Below, in pieces: positions 52,601 to 61,199 of a stretch of DNA of 64,000 nucleotides. Position 1 is the first letter of the stretch; every line of letters starts with the position of its first letter. Under the pieces are notes generated by a model. It did no database searches. It saw only the letters and a program-made list of their open reading frames with translations, and had not been told where the DNA came from. Source of the stretch: Streptomyces sp. H27-H5. Lineage in GTDB: Bacteria > Actinomycetota > Actinomycetes > Streptomycetales > Streptomycetaceae. The stretch is taken from contig NZ_JAPNLK010000040.1 in assembly GCF_026627505.1 (NCBI RefSeq), forward strand, positions 16,113 to 80,112. Reading direction: 5' to 3'. Both the position numbers and the translations under genes were made by a program.

Positions 52601-53202
52601 ACGCCGCTGTCGATGTTGGCGACGACGATGCCTTCGCCGCGCACGCCGAGCTGGTCCCAGACCTGGGGGGCCTTGATCCGGTCGATGTTCCATTCGACGG
52701 CGTCGGCGGCGGTCTTCTCGCGGCTGCCCACGGCGGGCTTGGGGAGGGAGACCTTGTCGTCGGCGTCGATCCGGGCGACCTCGGGGCGCTGCGCCAGGGT
52801 TCCGGCGAGCTTCTCGCTGCCGACGACCCGGACGGCGTTGACGATCCAGAACGAGGTGTACTCCGCCTTCGCGCCGTCCAAGGCCTTGACGACGGCGGCC
52901 TGGCTGCGCGCGGCATGGTCCTTCTTGACCCGCAGAACCGTTTCCGCCTTGGCGGCGCGGGTCTTCTGCTTCCCCGCGGCGGTGAGGTCGGCGGCGCTGT
53001 CGAGATACACCCAGAAGACGGCCTTCGCGGAGCCGTCGAGCTGGGTGCGGAGCTTCGGTTCGATCTTGCGCTCGGCGGCCCCGGGGGTGGGGCCGGGCTC
53101 CGGCGCCGCCGCGGCGACCCCTGCGCCGACGGGTAGCAGCAGGATCGAGGCGAGAGCGGCGAGCGCCGCGCGTAAGGATCGTCGTCTGTCGCGTTGTGCC
53201 AC
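49639..53202 (-). CDS. Large secreted S8 (subtilisin) peptidase with carboxypeptidase-regulatory-like and malectin domains
   Basis: 1187-aa secreted serine peptidase. Signal peptide: residues 1-38 (SILLLPVGAGVAAAA). An inhibitor-I9-like propeptide (KAVFWVYLDS, VVKALDGAKAEYTSFWIVNAV) precedes the subtilase domain with Asp in VVANIDSGVDYTHP, His in NDHGTHTMGT and Ser in FSGTSMASPHTA. Three carboxypeptidase-regulatory-like beta-sandwich repeats follow (GTVRSGDAPVAGVKITADG; GRVLDANDGNGVAGATVTVG), and a C-terminal malectin domain (VALDAGSDYAG, YRFDNVPNGTYTVELGFAEL) that binds carbohydrates. GAGGAG precedes the GTG at 53202. It is long for a subtilase because of these add-on domains. Probably degrades extracellular protein and adheres to polysaccharide. 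Confidence 0.93.
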   Translation of the reverse strand: MAQRDRRRSLRAALAALASILLLPVGAGVAAAAPEPGPTPGAAERKIEPKLRTQLDGSAKAVFWVYLDSAADLTAAGKQKTRAAKAETVLRVKKDHAARSQAAVVKALDGAKAEYTSFWIVNAVRVVGSEKLAGTLAQRPEVARIDADDKVSLPKPAVGSREKTAADAVEWNIDRIKAPQVWDQLGVRGEGIVVANIDSGVDYTHPAVNNQYRGKSADGSYDHNYNWFDPAGVCAGAAPCDNNDHGTHTMGTMVGDDGGANKIGVAPGAKWIAAKGCESNSCSEASLLASGQWIVAPTDLNGQNPRPDLAPHVVNNSWGSAAHDDWYQQIVDTWRAAGIFPAFSNGNAGPSCATSGSPGDYASSYSSGAFDINGAIASFSSRGAGPGGIIKPNIAAPGVNVRSSVPGGGYEAFSGTSMASPHTAATVALLWSAAPALEGDIAQTEALLDGTAADTDSSQCGGTAADNNVFGEGRLDALAAVNGAPRGAIGALGGTVRSGDAPVAGVKITADGPIGRTTTTAADGTYSFGSLSVGAYTLTASKFGYGQQTATATVTENATATGDFTLTQAASAKLAGTVSAAGGPVAGAVVTVAETPVTATTDAQGRFEVTLPHGTYDVNATHASRCVTGGSAHVTLAGDTTVAVELPERTDAYGYACVTTSGRPYAAGDRQLALTGDNTTERVDLPFPLPLYGKTYGQAWIGTNGTVSFGGNNTGDINGDLPSTATPNAALYPFWDDLVVGAAGSGSGVFTAVTGTAPHRTYVIEWRGVSHWSAQADTFSFSASIGEDGTVSYAYKGTGGTGIKGGSTATIGVENATGTDAFKYSFNTAVVSDGLSIAFRTTKSGVVAGRVLDANDGNGVAGATVTVGTGDTAVSATTAADGGYVVQTPSGARTVALSAPSYESATATVDVKPADVTAVTQSLRTGKVTAAKAAVEVVLPANQKRTRTLDLTNPGLGTAFTVTEDASWLTATPGSGTLPTGGKAPLTLTVDTAGLTAGTVLTADLKITSASGRAPVLTVPVKVVVPRYQVALDAGSDYAGTDAVGDSWSPDRKYTPGSYGYQGNATVQSTGRTIAGTDDQRLYRNAREGMYEYRFDNVPNGTYTVELGFAELSNTKPNKRVFDVIAEGTQVLPSLDVSLEAGTYTALTRSYTVTVTDGVLNVRFITHSGYGKPLLNTLRVTDRPDRT

Positions 53203-53366
53203 GTGTGGTCTCCTCGGACGCCGTGTGCAGGTTGTGCGGAAAGGGCGTGCGTGATGTGCGCGGGTCATGTTGTTCGAGGGGTCATGTTCATTACAAGAGG
53301 GCCTATTGAGCCGAGTTTCGGACCGGCCGGGTGGCCCATGTCGGTCGACCGCGCCAGCCTGGGGAC

Positions 53367-54863
53367 ATGACCACACCCGACCGGCCGTCACCCGAGCCGC
53401 CCCGACCCGACGTCCCGCTCGCCTCGGCCCGGGGCAGGTGGATCCTGCTGACCACCGTCCTCGGATCGGGCATGGCCCTGCTCGACTCGACGGTCGTCAA
53501 CGTGGCCCTCCCCGCCATCGGGCGGGATCTGGACGCCGACCTCGCGGTGCTCCAGTGGACGGTCAACGCCTACCTGCTGACCCTGGCCGGCCTGATCCTG
53601 GTCGGCGGGGCGCTCGGCGACCGGTTCGGACGGCGCCGGATCTTCGTCGTCGGCGTGGTGTGGTTCGCGCTGGGCTCGCTGCTCTGCGGCATCGCGCCGA
53701 ACGCCGGGGTGCTCATCGCCGCCCGCGCCCTCCAGGGCGTCGGCGGCGCGTTGCTGACGCCCGGTTCGCTCGCCCTGATCCAGGGGTCGATCCACGCCGA
53801 CGACCGGGCCCGGGCGGTCGGCCTGTGGTCGGGGTTCGGCGGGGTGGGCGCGGCCGTGGGTCCGTTCCTCGGCGGGTGGCTGGTGGACGGGCCGGGATGG
53901 CGCTGGGTGTTCCTCATCAACATCCCGGTGGCCGCGCTGTGCGTGCCGGTGGCCCTGAGGCACGTACCGGAGTCCCGGGACCCGCACGCGCACGGCACCT
54001 TCGACGTGGCCGGCGCCGCCCTCGGCGCGGGCTCGCTCGCACTGGTCACCTACGCGCTGATCGAGGCCCGCAACGGCGGCGCGCTCGTCATCGCGGCGGC
54101 CGTCGGCGGAGTGCTGTTGGCCGGCGTGTTCGTGTACGTGGAGCGGCGGCGGGCCGACCCGATGGTGCCGCCGGACATCTTCGCCTCCCGACAGTTCACG
54201 GCGGTCAACCTGGTCACCCTGTGCGTGTACGCGGCCTTCGGCGGGTTCTTCTTCCTCGCCGTGCTCCAGCTCCAGGTGGTGGCCGGATACTCCGCCCTGG
54301 CCGCCGGGGCCGCCCTGCTGCCCACCACCGTGCTGATGCTGCTGCTGTCCGCGCGCTCGGGGGCGTTGGCCGAGCGGATCGGGCCGCGGATCCCGCTGAC
54401 GGTGGGGCCGCTGCTCTGCGCGGCCGGAATGCTGCTGATGCTGCGGGTCGGGCCGCACGCCTCGTACGCACGGGACGTGCTGCCCGCCCTGATCGTGATG
54501 GGGATGGGGATGGTGGCCCTGGTGGCCCCGCTGACGGCGACGGTGCTGGCCTCGGTGGACCCGGGTCGGGCGGGTCTGGCCAGCGGCATCAACAACGCCG
54601 CCGCCCGCGTCGCCGGGCTCCTCGCGGTGGCGGCGCTGCCGCTGCTGGCGGGGATGGGGCCCGACGCCTACCTCTCCGCCGATCTCTTCGACGCGGCCTT
54701 CGACCGGGCCATGCCCTGGTGCGCCGGGATCCTCGTCGTCGGCGCGGCGCTGGCGTGGGCGACCGTGCGCAAGCCGGCGGCCGACGCCCTCCAGCCGCAG
54801 TGTCGTACCCAGTGCGGGGTCACCGCCCCGGCGCTCGAATCCCCGCGGGCGGCGCGGCGGTGA
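53367..54863 (+). CDS. MFS drug-proton antiporter, DHA2 (EmrB/QacA) family
   Basis: 498-aa exporter with 14 hydrophobic helices. Motif D1-like GMALLDSTVVNVALPAIGRDL, motif A GALGDRFGRRRIF, motif B in ALQGVGGALLTPGSLALI, and motif C-like GPFLGGWLVDGPGWRWVFLINIPVA are present. Likely exports a hydrophobic or toxic compound; substrate unknown. ATG 53367 is chosen with GGGGA upstream. Divergent from the subtilase gene. Confidence 0.9.
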   Translation: MTTPDRPSPEPPRPDVPLASARGRWILLTTVLGSGMALLDSTVVNVALPAIGRDLDADLAVLQWTVNAYLLTLAGLILVGGALGDRFGRRRIFVVGVVWFALGSLLCGIAPNAGVLIAARALQGVGGALLTPGSLALIQGSIHADDRARAVGLWSGFGGVGAAVGPFLGGWLVDGPGWRWVFLINIPVAALCVPVALRHVPESRDPHAHGTFDVAGAALGAGSLALVTYALIEARNGGALVIAAAVGGVLLAGVFVYVERRRADPMVPPDIFASRQFTAVNLVTLCVYAAFGGFFFLAVLQLQVVAGYSALAAGAALLPTTVLMLLLSARSGALAERIGPRIPLTVGPLLCAAGMLLMLRVGPHASYARDVLPALIVMGMGMVALVAPLTATVLASVDPGRAGLASGINNAAARVAGLLAVAALPLLAGMGPDAYLSADLFDAAFDRAMPWCAGILVVGAALAWATVRKPAADALQPQCRTQCGVTAPALESPRAARR

Positions 54864-54878
54864 CCTCTCGGCGGCCGA

Positions 54879-55262
54879 TCACCAGGGGCTCGGCGCCGGC
54901 GGCTCGACCACCGGCGGCCGGCCCGCGCGGTGGTGTTGTCCTCGATCCAGGCTTCCGGTGAAGGGCTCGGCGCCGAAACGCGCGCCGACGTGCAGGGCGC
55001 TGCCCTCGCGGACGGGGTCCGCGACCAGGTTCCCGCTGACGGTGGTGTCCGCGCCGCCGTAGATCGCGATGCCGTTGGCCAGGGTCGGGCTCTGAACGGT
55101 GTTGTGGTCGACGGTGTTGCGGGCGTCGGCCGTCTTCTCGGACCACAGGACGAGCCCGTCGTCACCGGTGCTGCGGACGAAGTTGTCCCGTACGAGGGAG
55201 TCGGTGACCTCGGTGTGCAGGTTCAGGCCGTCCGCGATCTGGTCGGTGATGACGTTCCGGGT
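54879..55262 (-). pseudogene. Right-handed beta-helix (glucanase/mycodextranase-like) gene fragment
   Basis: A minus-strand stretch reads KVTRNVITDQIADGLNLHT, DNFVRSTGDDGLVLWSEK, ARNTVDHNTVQSPTLANG and AIYGGADTTVSGNLVADP, the rungs of a parallel beta-helix as in alpha-glucanases. It begins abruptly at about 55262 and lacks both N-terminus and signal peptide. A likely frameshift after EPFTGS (about 54955) is suggested because WIEDNTTARAG continues in another frame. Fragment only; non-functional. Confidence 0.65.
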
Positions 55263-55670
55263 CACCTTGACGACGTCACCTCCCGGTTCATCCGGCCCGG
55301 CGTCGTGATGGTCCAGGTACCGCCCGCCGACCGCACCGACATCTGGGCCAGGGACGCCCGGCAGCAACTCGCGATCCTGTCCGCCGCCACCGCCGCCAAG
55401 GGCCGCCGGCTCCAGGCCCTCAGGGTCGACGGCCCGGACACCCTGCGCTCCGACAACCCCGACTTCGTCGACTCCTACCTGAACTTCCACGTGGCCCACG
55501 GCGCGGTGATCACTTCGCAGTTCGGGGACCGGGCCAAGGACGCGGGCACCCGCCAGGCGCTCGCGGCGGCTTTCCCGGGCCGCGAGATCGTCCAGCTCGA
55601 CGTGGACCGGCTGATGGGCGGCGGCGGGGGCATCCACTGCTCCACGATGCAGCAACCCGTCGCGGGCTGA
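55258..55670 (+). pseudogene. Agmatine deiminase (PAD-porph type) C-terminal fragment
   Basis: Plus-strand sequence reads GHLDDVTSRFIRPGVVMVQVPP, SDNPDFVDSYLNFHVAHGAVITSQFGD in shorter parts, and ends with the catalytic-Cys region GGGGGIHCSTMQQPVAG. This is the last 130 or so residues of an agmatine deiminase/peptidylarginine deiminase. The part upstream is antisense to the beta-helix fragment, so there is no start and the gene is dead. The two fragments meet within a few bases of 55260. Confidence 0.68.
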
Positions 55671-55734
55671 GCCCCCGCGGCACGGAAGCGGATCCGACGG
55701 CGGGCGTGCGCGCCGCCCCCGCCGGAGACCCTCC

Positions 55735-56016
55735 CTACTGGTTCTCGGCGCCCAGCACGAAGAGCAGGTAGACGAAGAAGGCGAAGAGGTGACCGACGAA
55801 GAGGTAGGCGATCAGGCGGATGATCAGGCCGCGCGGGAACTTGGACTCGAAGCGCTTCAGCAGGGTGTCCGGCGCCGAACCGGTCTCCTGCGCATCGGCC
55901 GGGCCGGTCCGCTCGACGGAACCGGTCCCATCGACGGGACCGGTCGCCGGGACGTCGTTCGCGGGAACACCGGGTGCCTCGTGCGCGGTGGCGGTCACGT
56001 TCTCTCCCTGGGACAT
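55735..56016 (-). CDS. DUF6126 family small membrane protein
   Basis: 93-aa protein with one C-terminal membrane helix (LIIRLIAYLFVGHLFAFFVYLLFVLGA) after a disordered, Gly/Thr/Pro-rich head; the motif SKFPRGLIIRLIAYL precedes the helix. DUF6126 genes typically stand directly behind an XRE-cupin regulator, as here, 15 bp after it. Function unknown. Confidence 0.83.
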   Translation of the reverse strand: MSQGENVTATAHEAPGVPANDVPATGPVDGTGSVERTGPADAQETGSAPDTLLKRFESKFPRGLIIRLIAYLFVGHLFAFFVYLLFVLGAENQ

Positions 56017-56031
56017 GGTGCGACTCCTCGG

Positions 56032-56676
56032 CTAGTGGTGGTGCTGGGTCGCGCCGCCGAGGCACACCCCGGCGAGGCCGCTCTGCAGCAGCGTGTGGAC
56101 GAACAGCAGGTCGGCGCCGGCGGCGTCGGCCGCCCCGATCCGGTGGGGCGTGAGCGAGTCGAAGTGCGCGCTGTCCCCCGGGTCGAGCAGGTGCTCGGCC
56201 TCTCCCAGGTGCAGCCGCAGCCGCCCGGTGAGGACGTACAGCCACTCCTCGCCGGGGTGGACCCGGACCAGTTCGCCCCGGACCTGGCCCTGTGGAACGT
56301 GCACGCGCAGGGCCTGCATCCCCCGCCCCGAACCGCCGGCCGGCCAGTAGGTCCAGCCGTCGGCCTCGCGGGTCCCGGGGCCGCCGCCCCGTACGATGGG
56401 GTCGGCCGCCGCCGAGGTCTCGCCGAGCAGTTCGGAGACCGTCGTTCCGTAGGTGCGGGCGAGTCCCAGCAGCAGCGGCAACGAGGGCGTGCGCCGGCCC
56501 GTCTCCAACCGCGACAGGTGGGCGGGCGAGAGTCGGGCCCGTGCGGCAGCCGCCTCCAGGGTGAGCCCGGCGCGGCGGCGCAGGTCGCGCAGGCGCGGGG
56601 CCACGGTGGGGAGTTCCCCCGACGGGTCGTCGGGGTCGGCCGCTTCTTCGGGGCCGGAGGCAGGACCGGTTGTCAT
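56032..56676 (-). CDS. XRE-family regulator with C-terminal cupin domain
   Basis: 214-aa regulator. Residues 28-85 are a helix-turn-helix (LRDLRRRAGLTLEAAAARARLSPAHLSRLETGRRTPSLPLLLGLARTYGTTVSELLG in parts), and residues 110-195 a cupin fold (HPGEEWLYVLTGRLRLHLGE, LDPGDSAHFDSLTPHRIG). Such regulators control small-molecule metabolism or efflux. It precedes a DUF6126 gene in an operon. A perfect 15-bp inverted repeat upstream of the start may be its own binding site. Confidence 0.88.
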   Translation of the reverse strand: MTTGPASGPEEAADPDDPSGELPTVAPRLRDLRRRAGLTLEAAAARARLSPAHLSRLETGRRTPSLPLLLGLARTYGTTVSELLGETSAAADPIVRGGGPGTREADGWTYWPAGGSGRGMQALRVHVPQGQVRGELVRVHPGEEWLYVLTGRLRLHLGEAEHLLDPGDSAHFDSLTPHRIGAADAAGADLLFVHTLLQSGLAGVCLGGATQHHH

Positions 56677-56717
56677 GCCTCGATTGAGCCAGATTCCTAC
56701 CCCACTGGCAAACACTC

Positions 56718-56732
56718 TTGCCTCTGAGGCAA
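56718..56732. promoter_or_regulatory. Inverted repeat upstream of the XRE-cupin gene
   Basis: TTGCCTC and GAGGCAA flank a T, in the 72 bp between the divergent starts/ends of the XRE-cupin and DNA ligase genes. A further TTTGCC half-site lies nearby on the minus strand (about 56707-56712). Good candidate for autoregulation. Confidence 0.45.
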
Positions 56733-56748
56733 AAGCTCCGCTCGCTGC

Positions 56749-58296
56749 CTATACGGGCCGTCGGCCCAGCACGCTCTCCACGGTATCGGCCTGCCCGGCG
56801 TCCTTGTCGGGGCGGTGCCGCAGCACCCGTGCGAAACGCAGCGCGACCCCGGCCGGATAGCGGGAGGAGCGTTGCAGGCCGTCGTAGGCGATCTCCACCA
56901 CCAGTTCCGGTCGGACCCGAACCGTGAAGCCGTCGTCCTCCACCGCCAGTTCCAGCAGCCGCTCGGTCTGCCAGCGCAGCATCACGTCGGTGAGGCCCTT
57001 GAAGGTCTTGCCGAGCATGGCGTGGGTGCCGTCGGCGGCGCGGGCGCCCAGATGCAGGTTCGACAGGAGGCCCGTGCGCCTCCCGTGCCCCCATTCGGCG
57101 GCCAGGACCACCAGGTCGAGGGTGTGCACGGGCTTGACCTTGAGCCAGTGCGTGCCGCGCCGGCCGGCCGCGTACAGCGAGTCGAGACCCTTCACGACGA
57201 CCCCTTCGTGGCCCCGGCGCAGGGACTCGGCCGCGAACTCCTCGGCGGCGGCCGTCGCGCCCTCGGCCGCCGGGTCCTCCACCGCCAGCCGCCGCACGCG
57301 GGAGGACTCCGGGACCAGCCGGGCGAGCGCCGTGTACCGCTCGCGGACGGGCAGGTCGAGGAGCACTTCCTCCCCCGCGGCCAGGACGTCGAAGAAGTGG
57401 ACGCGCACGGGAAGGGTCTGCCGGGCGGCCGCCACGTCCACCCGGGAGCCCACGCGGCTCGCGACCTCCTGGAAGGGGACCGGCCGCCCGTCGGGGCCCT
57501 GCCCGACGACCTCTCCGTCGAGGATGAACCGCTCGCCGGGCAGCGTCAGGGCCAACTCGGCCACCTCCGGCAGCCGGTCGGTGATCTCGTCCAGGGAGCG
57601 CGTGTAGATCCGCACGTCCGGCCCGTCGCGGTGCACCTGGACGCGGATCCCGTCCAGCTTCTCCTCCACCGCGCAGGGTCCCAGCGTGGCCAGCGCCTGC
57701 GTCACGGACGCGGCCGTGCCGGCGAGCATCGGCTGCACGGGCCGGCCGACCCGCAGGGTCACCCCCTCCAACGCCACCGCGCCGTCGGCCAGCACCGCCG
57801 CGGCCACCCGGGGCAGGGACCCGTCCAACATCACGGCGCGGCGCAGCGCGGCGGCCGGCACCCCGGCGGCCGCCGCCACCGCGTCCAGCGCGACGGCGTC
57901 GAGCGCGCCCTGGCGCACCTCGCCGAAGAGCAGACCGCGCAGGAAGCGTTGCTCGGCCTCGGTGGCCGCGCCGAACAGGGCGTCCACGATCCGGTGCCGC
58001 TCGGCGCGGGAACCGGTGCCCGCGACGGCGGCGAGTTCGGTCACGGCCGCGTCGACCTCGCCGACGGTGAGGGTCGGCCCGGGCGCGGGGTCGATCTCCC
58101 GGCCGAGGGTGCGCCATCCGATGCCGGGGCGGCCCTGGGGCAGCCGCCCGGCGAGGTAGCAGACGACGACGGCGGCCTCCTCCGCGGGCGCGGCGGCGAA
58201 CACCTCGGCGAGCAGGGCGGTCTTCGCCGAGCGGGCGGAGGTCTCGGAGACCTCCCGGGACACACGCGCGACCTCGGCGAGCAGCATGCGGACCAT
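56749..58296 (-). CDS. ATP-dependent DNA ligase
   Basis: 515-aa ATP-type DNA ligase. The nucleotidyltransferase motif I is EEKLDGIRV with Lys213 as the adenylated residue; motif III region FILDGEVVG, motif IV EGVVVKGLDSLY, and the OB-domain motif LKVKPVHTLDLVVLAAEWG are visible. Streptomyces carry such accessory ligases besides NAD-dependent LigA; they function in repair, sometimes NHEJ, but no Ku gene is adjacent. ATG at 58296 (MVRMLLAEV) is used; an ATG at 58287 is possible. Confidence 0.92.
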   Translation of the reverse strand: MVRMLLAEVARVSREVSETSARSAKTALLAEVFAAAPAEEAAVVVCYLAGRLPQGRPGIGWRTLGREIDPAPGPTLTVGEVDAAVTELAAVAGTGSRAERHRIVDALFGAATEAEQRFLRGLLFGEVRQGALDAVALDAVAAAAGVPAAALRRAVMLDGSLPRVAAAVLADGAVALEGVTLRVGRPVQPMLAGTAASVTQALATLGPCAVEEKLDGIRVQVHRDGPDVRIYTRSLDEITDRLPEVAELALTLPGERFILDGEVVGQGPDGRPVPFQEVASRVGSRVDVAAARQTLPVRVHFFDVLAAGEEVLLDLPVRERYTALARLVPESSRVRRLAVEDPAAEGATAAAEEFAAESLRRGHEGVVVKGLDSLYAAGRRGTHWLKVKPVHTLDLVVLAAEWGHGRRTGLLSNLHLGARAADGTHAMLGKTFKGLTDVMLRWQTERLLELAVEDDGFTVRVRPELVVEIAYDGLQRSSRYPAGVALRFARVLRHRPDKDAGQADTVESVLGRRPV

Positions 58297-58451
58297 CCTG
58301 CCGCCCCTCGTGCCCGTGCGCAGGTCGGCCGCGCGGAGGAGCCGTGTACGGCAGGCGCGGTACGGGGGGCCGCCCGGGTAGTCCTTGAGAAGGTGCCGGG
58401 CTCACCCTGCGGGCTCTCCGGCGGCGGCCCCGGGACGTCTAGGCTTCCTGT

Positions 58452-61199
58452 ATGAAGCTCCGACTGCCCCGGCGTCGCCGGGACCGCCTGTTGGCCGGTG
58501 GCGCCGCGCTGGTCGTCCTGGCGGGGGCCGGTACGTTGACGGCCACCGCCGCGGCGTCCGACCCGCCCGGCGTGCAACGCCAGGACCACGTATTGCAGAT
58601 GCCCGACGCCGGGATCGACATCTCGTACTTCACGGCCGGCGAGGGCGGGGAGGCGGCACGGAAACGGCCCGCCGTGCTGCTCGGCCACGGTTTCGGCGGC
58701 AGCAAGGACGACGTCCGCGCGCAGGCGGAACGGCTGGCCCGGGACGGGTACGCGGTGCTGACCTGGTCGGCGCGCGGCTTCGGCCGCTCGGGCGGCCGGA
58801 TCGGCCTGAACGATCCCGAGCTGGAGGGCAAGGACGTCTCCCGGCTCGTCGACTGGCTCGCGACCCGGCCCGAGGTGCGGCTCGACGCGCCCGGCGATCC
58901 GCGCGTGGGCGTGGCCGGGGCCTCGTACGGCGGTGCGGCGGCGCTCCTCGCGGCCGGGTACGACCACCGGGTGGACGCCATCGCCCCGCAGATCACGTAC
59001 TGGAACCTCGCCGACTCCCTCTTCCCGAACGACGTGTTCAAGAAGCTGTGGACCGGCATCTTCTTCACCACCGGCGCGGCGGGCGGCGGTGCGACCGGTG
59101 GCGGCGCGGCGGGCGGCGCGGCCGCCCTCCAACCGTCGGCGCGGTCCGCCGACCCCGCGGCCGCTCCCGGCTGCGGACGGTTCCAGCCGGAGCTGTGCGC
59201 GATGTACGAGCGGGTCGCGGTCGCCGGGAAGCCCGACGCCGAGGCCCGTGCGCTGCTGGCCGGACGCAGCCCCTCGGCGGTGGGCGACAAGATCAAGGTG
59301 CCCACCCTGATCGTGCAGGGCCAGGACGACTCGCTCTTCCCGCTGGACCAGGCCGACGCCATGGCCAAGGCCATCGCGGCGAACGGCGCGCCCGTGTCCG
59401 TGGACTGGGCGAGCGGCGGCCACGACGGCGGGATGCGCGAGGCCGGCCGTGTCGAGGCGCGGGTGACGGCCTGGTTCGACCGCTACCTCAAGGGCGACGA
59501 GCAGGTGGACACGGGTCCCGTGTTCCGGGTCTCGCGCACCGGCGGAATCGATTCCACGGACGGAACCGTGCAGGTGCGCGGCGCGAGTGACGACCGCTAT
59601 CCCGGGCTCACCTCGACGCCCCGGGAGTTCGCGCTCACCGGCCGCGAGCAGACGTTCGCCAATCCGGCGGGCGGCACCCCGCCGTCGTTGTCCTCGCTGC
59701 CCGGGATCGGCGGCCGGCTCGCCGCCTTCGGGGCGGGGATCTCGCTGGACTTCCCCGGGCAGAACGCCCGCTTCGAATCGCGGCCGATGACCGAGGAGGT
59801 GCGGATCACCGGCACCGCGACCATCACCCTGAACGTGAGGTCGACGGCTACCGACGGTTCGGCCGTGCTGTTCGGCAAGGTGTACGACGTCGGACCCGAC
59901 GGTCGCGGGCAGGTGCTGCCCGGCCAACTGGTCGCCCCGGTCCGCGTCACGGACGCCGGACAGGGCCGTACCGTCCAGGTGCGGCTGCCGGCCGTCGACC
60001 ACGCCGTCGAGGCCGGCCACCGGCTGCGCCTGGTGATGGCGGCCACCGATCTCGGGTACGCGTCGCCCGCCGCCCCCGCCACGTACACCGTCTCCGCGCA
60101 GGGCCCGCTGTCGGTGCCCGTCGTCCCGGGGGTGCGCACCGCGGCCGCGAGCATGCCCGGTTGGACGTGGGGGCTGCCCCTGGGCGCCCTGGCCCTGGCC
60201 GCGGCGCTGCTGGGGATCCGGCGTAACGGCAGGGGCCGCGCCGGGGAACGGGCCGGAGCGACCCGGCCCGATCCCGCGTTGGCCGACGTGCCGCTGGAGA
60301 TCACCGGGCTGACGAAGCGCTATGCGAAGGCCCGGGACCGCTACGCCGTACAGGACCTGTCGTTCCGGGTGGAGAAGGGCCAAGTGCTGGGTCTGCTCGG
60401 CCCCAACGGCGCGGGCAAGACCACCACCCTGCGGATGCTGATGGGGCTGATCTCGCCGGACGCCGGCGAGATCAGGGTGTTCGGGCACGCGGTACGGGCC
60501 GGATCGCCGGTGCTGTCGCGGGTCGGCGCCTTCGTGGAGGGCGCGGGCTTCCTCCCGCACCTGACGGGCCGGGCGAACCTGGAGCTGTACTGGCAGGCCA
60601 CCGGCCGCCCCGCGGCGGACTCCCACATGGCGGAGGCCCTGGAGATCGCCGGACTGGGCGACGCGTTGGAACGCGCCGTGCGGACCTACTCCCAGGGCAT
60701 GCGGCAGCGGCTCGCCATCGCGCAGGCCATGCTCGGCATGCCGGACCTGCTGATCCTCGACGAGCCGACGAACGGCCTGGACCCGCCACAGATCCGGGAG
60801 ATGCGTGACGTCATGATCCGGTACGCGGCGGCCGGGCGGACGGTCATCGTCTCCAGCCACCTCCTCTCCGAGGTGGAGCAGTCGTGCACGCACCTGGTCG
60901 TCATGGACCGCGGCCGGCTCGTGCAGGCGGGTGAGGTCGCGGAGATCACCGGCGGCGGGGACACCCTGCTGGTGGCCCTGGCCGGGTCGGTGGACGAACT
61001 CCTCGTCGAGAAGGTGGCGGCGCTGGAGGGGGTCGGCTCGGTGGTGACCGCGGACGACGGACTGCTCGTACGGCTCGAAGGCGCGACGGCGGCCGAGCTG
61101 ATCGCGGAACTCGTACGGCTGGAGGTGCCGGTCTCCGCGGTGGGACCGCACCGCCGGCTGGAGGACGCGTTCCTCACCCTGATCGGAGGTTCGGCGTGA
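58452..61199 (+). CDS. Secreted alpha/beta hydrolase fused to ABC transporter ATPase
   Basis: 915-aa protein. Residues 1-35 are a signal anchor; residues 40-540 form an X-Pro dipeptidyl-peptidase/CocE-like hydrolase (LLGHGFGGSKDD, nucleophile Ser in VGVAGASYGGAAAL, LIVQGQDDSLFPLDQA, and a beta-rich C-terminal part such as LFGKVYDVGPDGRGQVLPGQL). One membrane helix (PLGALALAAALLGI, about 575-590) leads to a cytoplasmic ABC ATPase with Walker A GPNGAGKTT, YSQGMRQRL signature and LLILDEPTNGLDP. The topology puts an extracellular hydrolase on a transporter motor. Its stop overlaps the permease start (GTGA). The combination is unusual; substrate may be a peptide or antibiotic. Confidence 0.85.
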   Translation: MKLRLPRRRRDRLLAGGAALVVLAGAGTLTATAAASDPPGVQRQDHVLQMPDAGIDISYFTAGEGGEAARKRPAVLLGHGFGGSKDDVRAQAERLARDGYAVLTWSARGFGRSGGRIGLNDPELEGKDVSRLVDWLATRPEVRLDAPGDPRVGVAGASYGGAAALLAAGYDHRVDAIAPQITYWNLADSLFPNDVFKKLWTGIFFTTGAAGGGATGGGAAGGAAALQPSARSADPAAAPGCGRFQPELCAMYERVAVAGKPDAEARALLAGRSPSAVGDKIKVPTLIVQGQDDSLFPLDQADAMAKAIAANGAPVSVDWASGGHDGGMREAGRVEARVTAWFDRYLKGDEQVDTGPVFRVSRTGGIDSTDGTVQVRGASDDRYPGLTSTPREFALTGREQTFANPAGGTPPSLSSLPGIGGRLAAFGAGISLDFPGQNARFESRPMTEEVRITGTATITLNVRSTATDGSAVLFGKVYDVGPDGRGQVLPGQLVAPVRVTDAGQGRTVQVRLPAVDHAVEAGHRLRLVMAATDLGYASPAAPATYTVSAQGPLSVPVVPGVRTAAASMPGWTWGLPLGALALAAALLGIRRNGRGRAGERAGATRPDPALADVPLEITGLTKRYAKARDRYAVQDLSFRVEKGQVLGLLGPNGAGKTTTLRMLMGLISPDAGEIRVFGHAVRAGSPVLSRVGAFVEGAGFLPHLTGRANLELYWQATGRPAADSHMAEALEIAGLGDALERAVRTYSQGMRQRLAIAQAMLGMPDLLILDEPTNGLDPPQIREMRDVMIRYAAAGRTVIVSSHLLSEVEQSCTHLVVMDRGRLVQAGEVAEITGGGDTLLVALAGSVDELLVEKVAALEGVGSVVTADDGLLVRLEGATAAELIAELVRLEVPVSAVGPHRRLEDAFLTLIGGSA

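Noticed and set aside
49375..53136. Long plus-strand open frame (about 1250 codons) opposite the subtilase gene
   Set aside because: Antisense shadow of the subtilase; composition nearly all Gly, Val, Asp and Arg.
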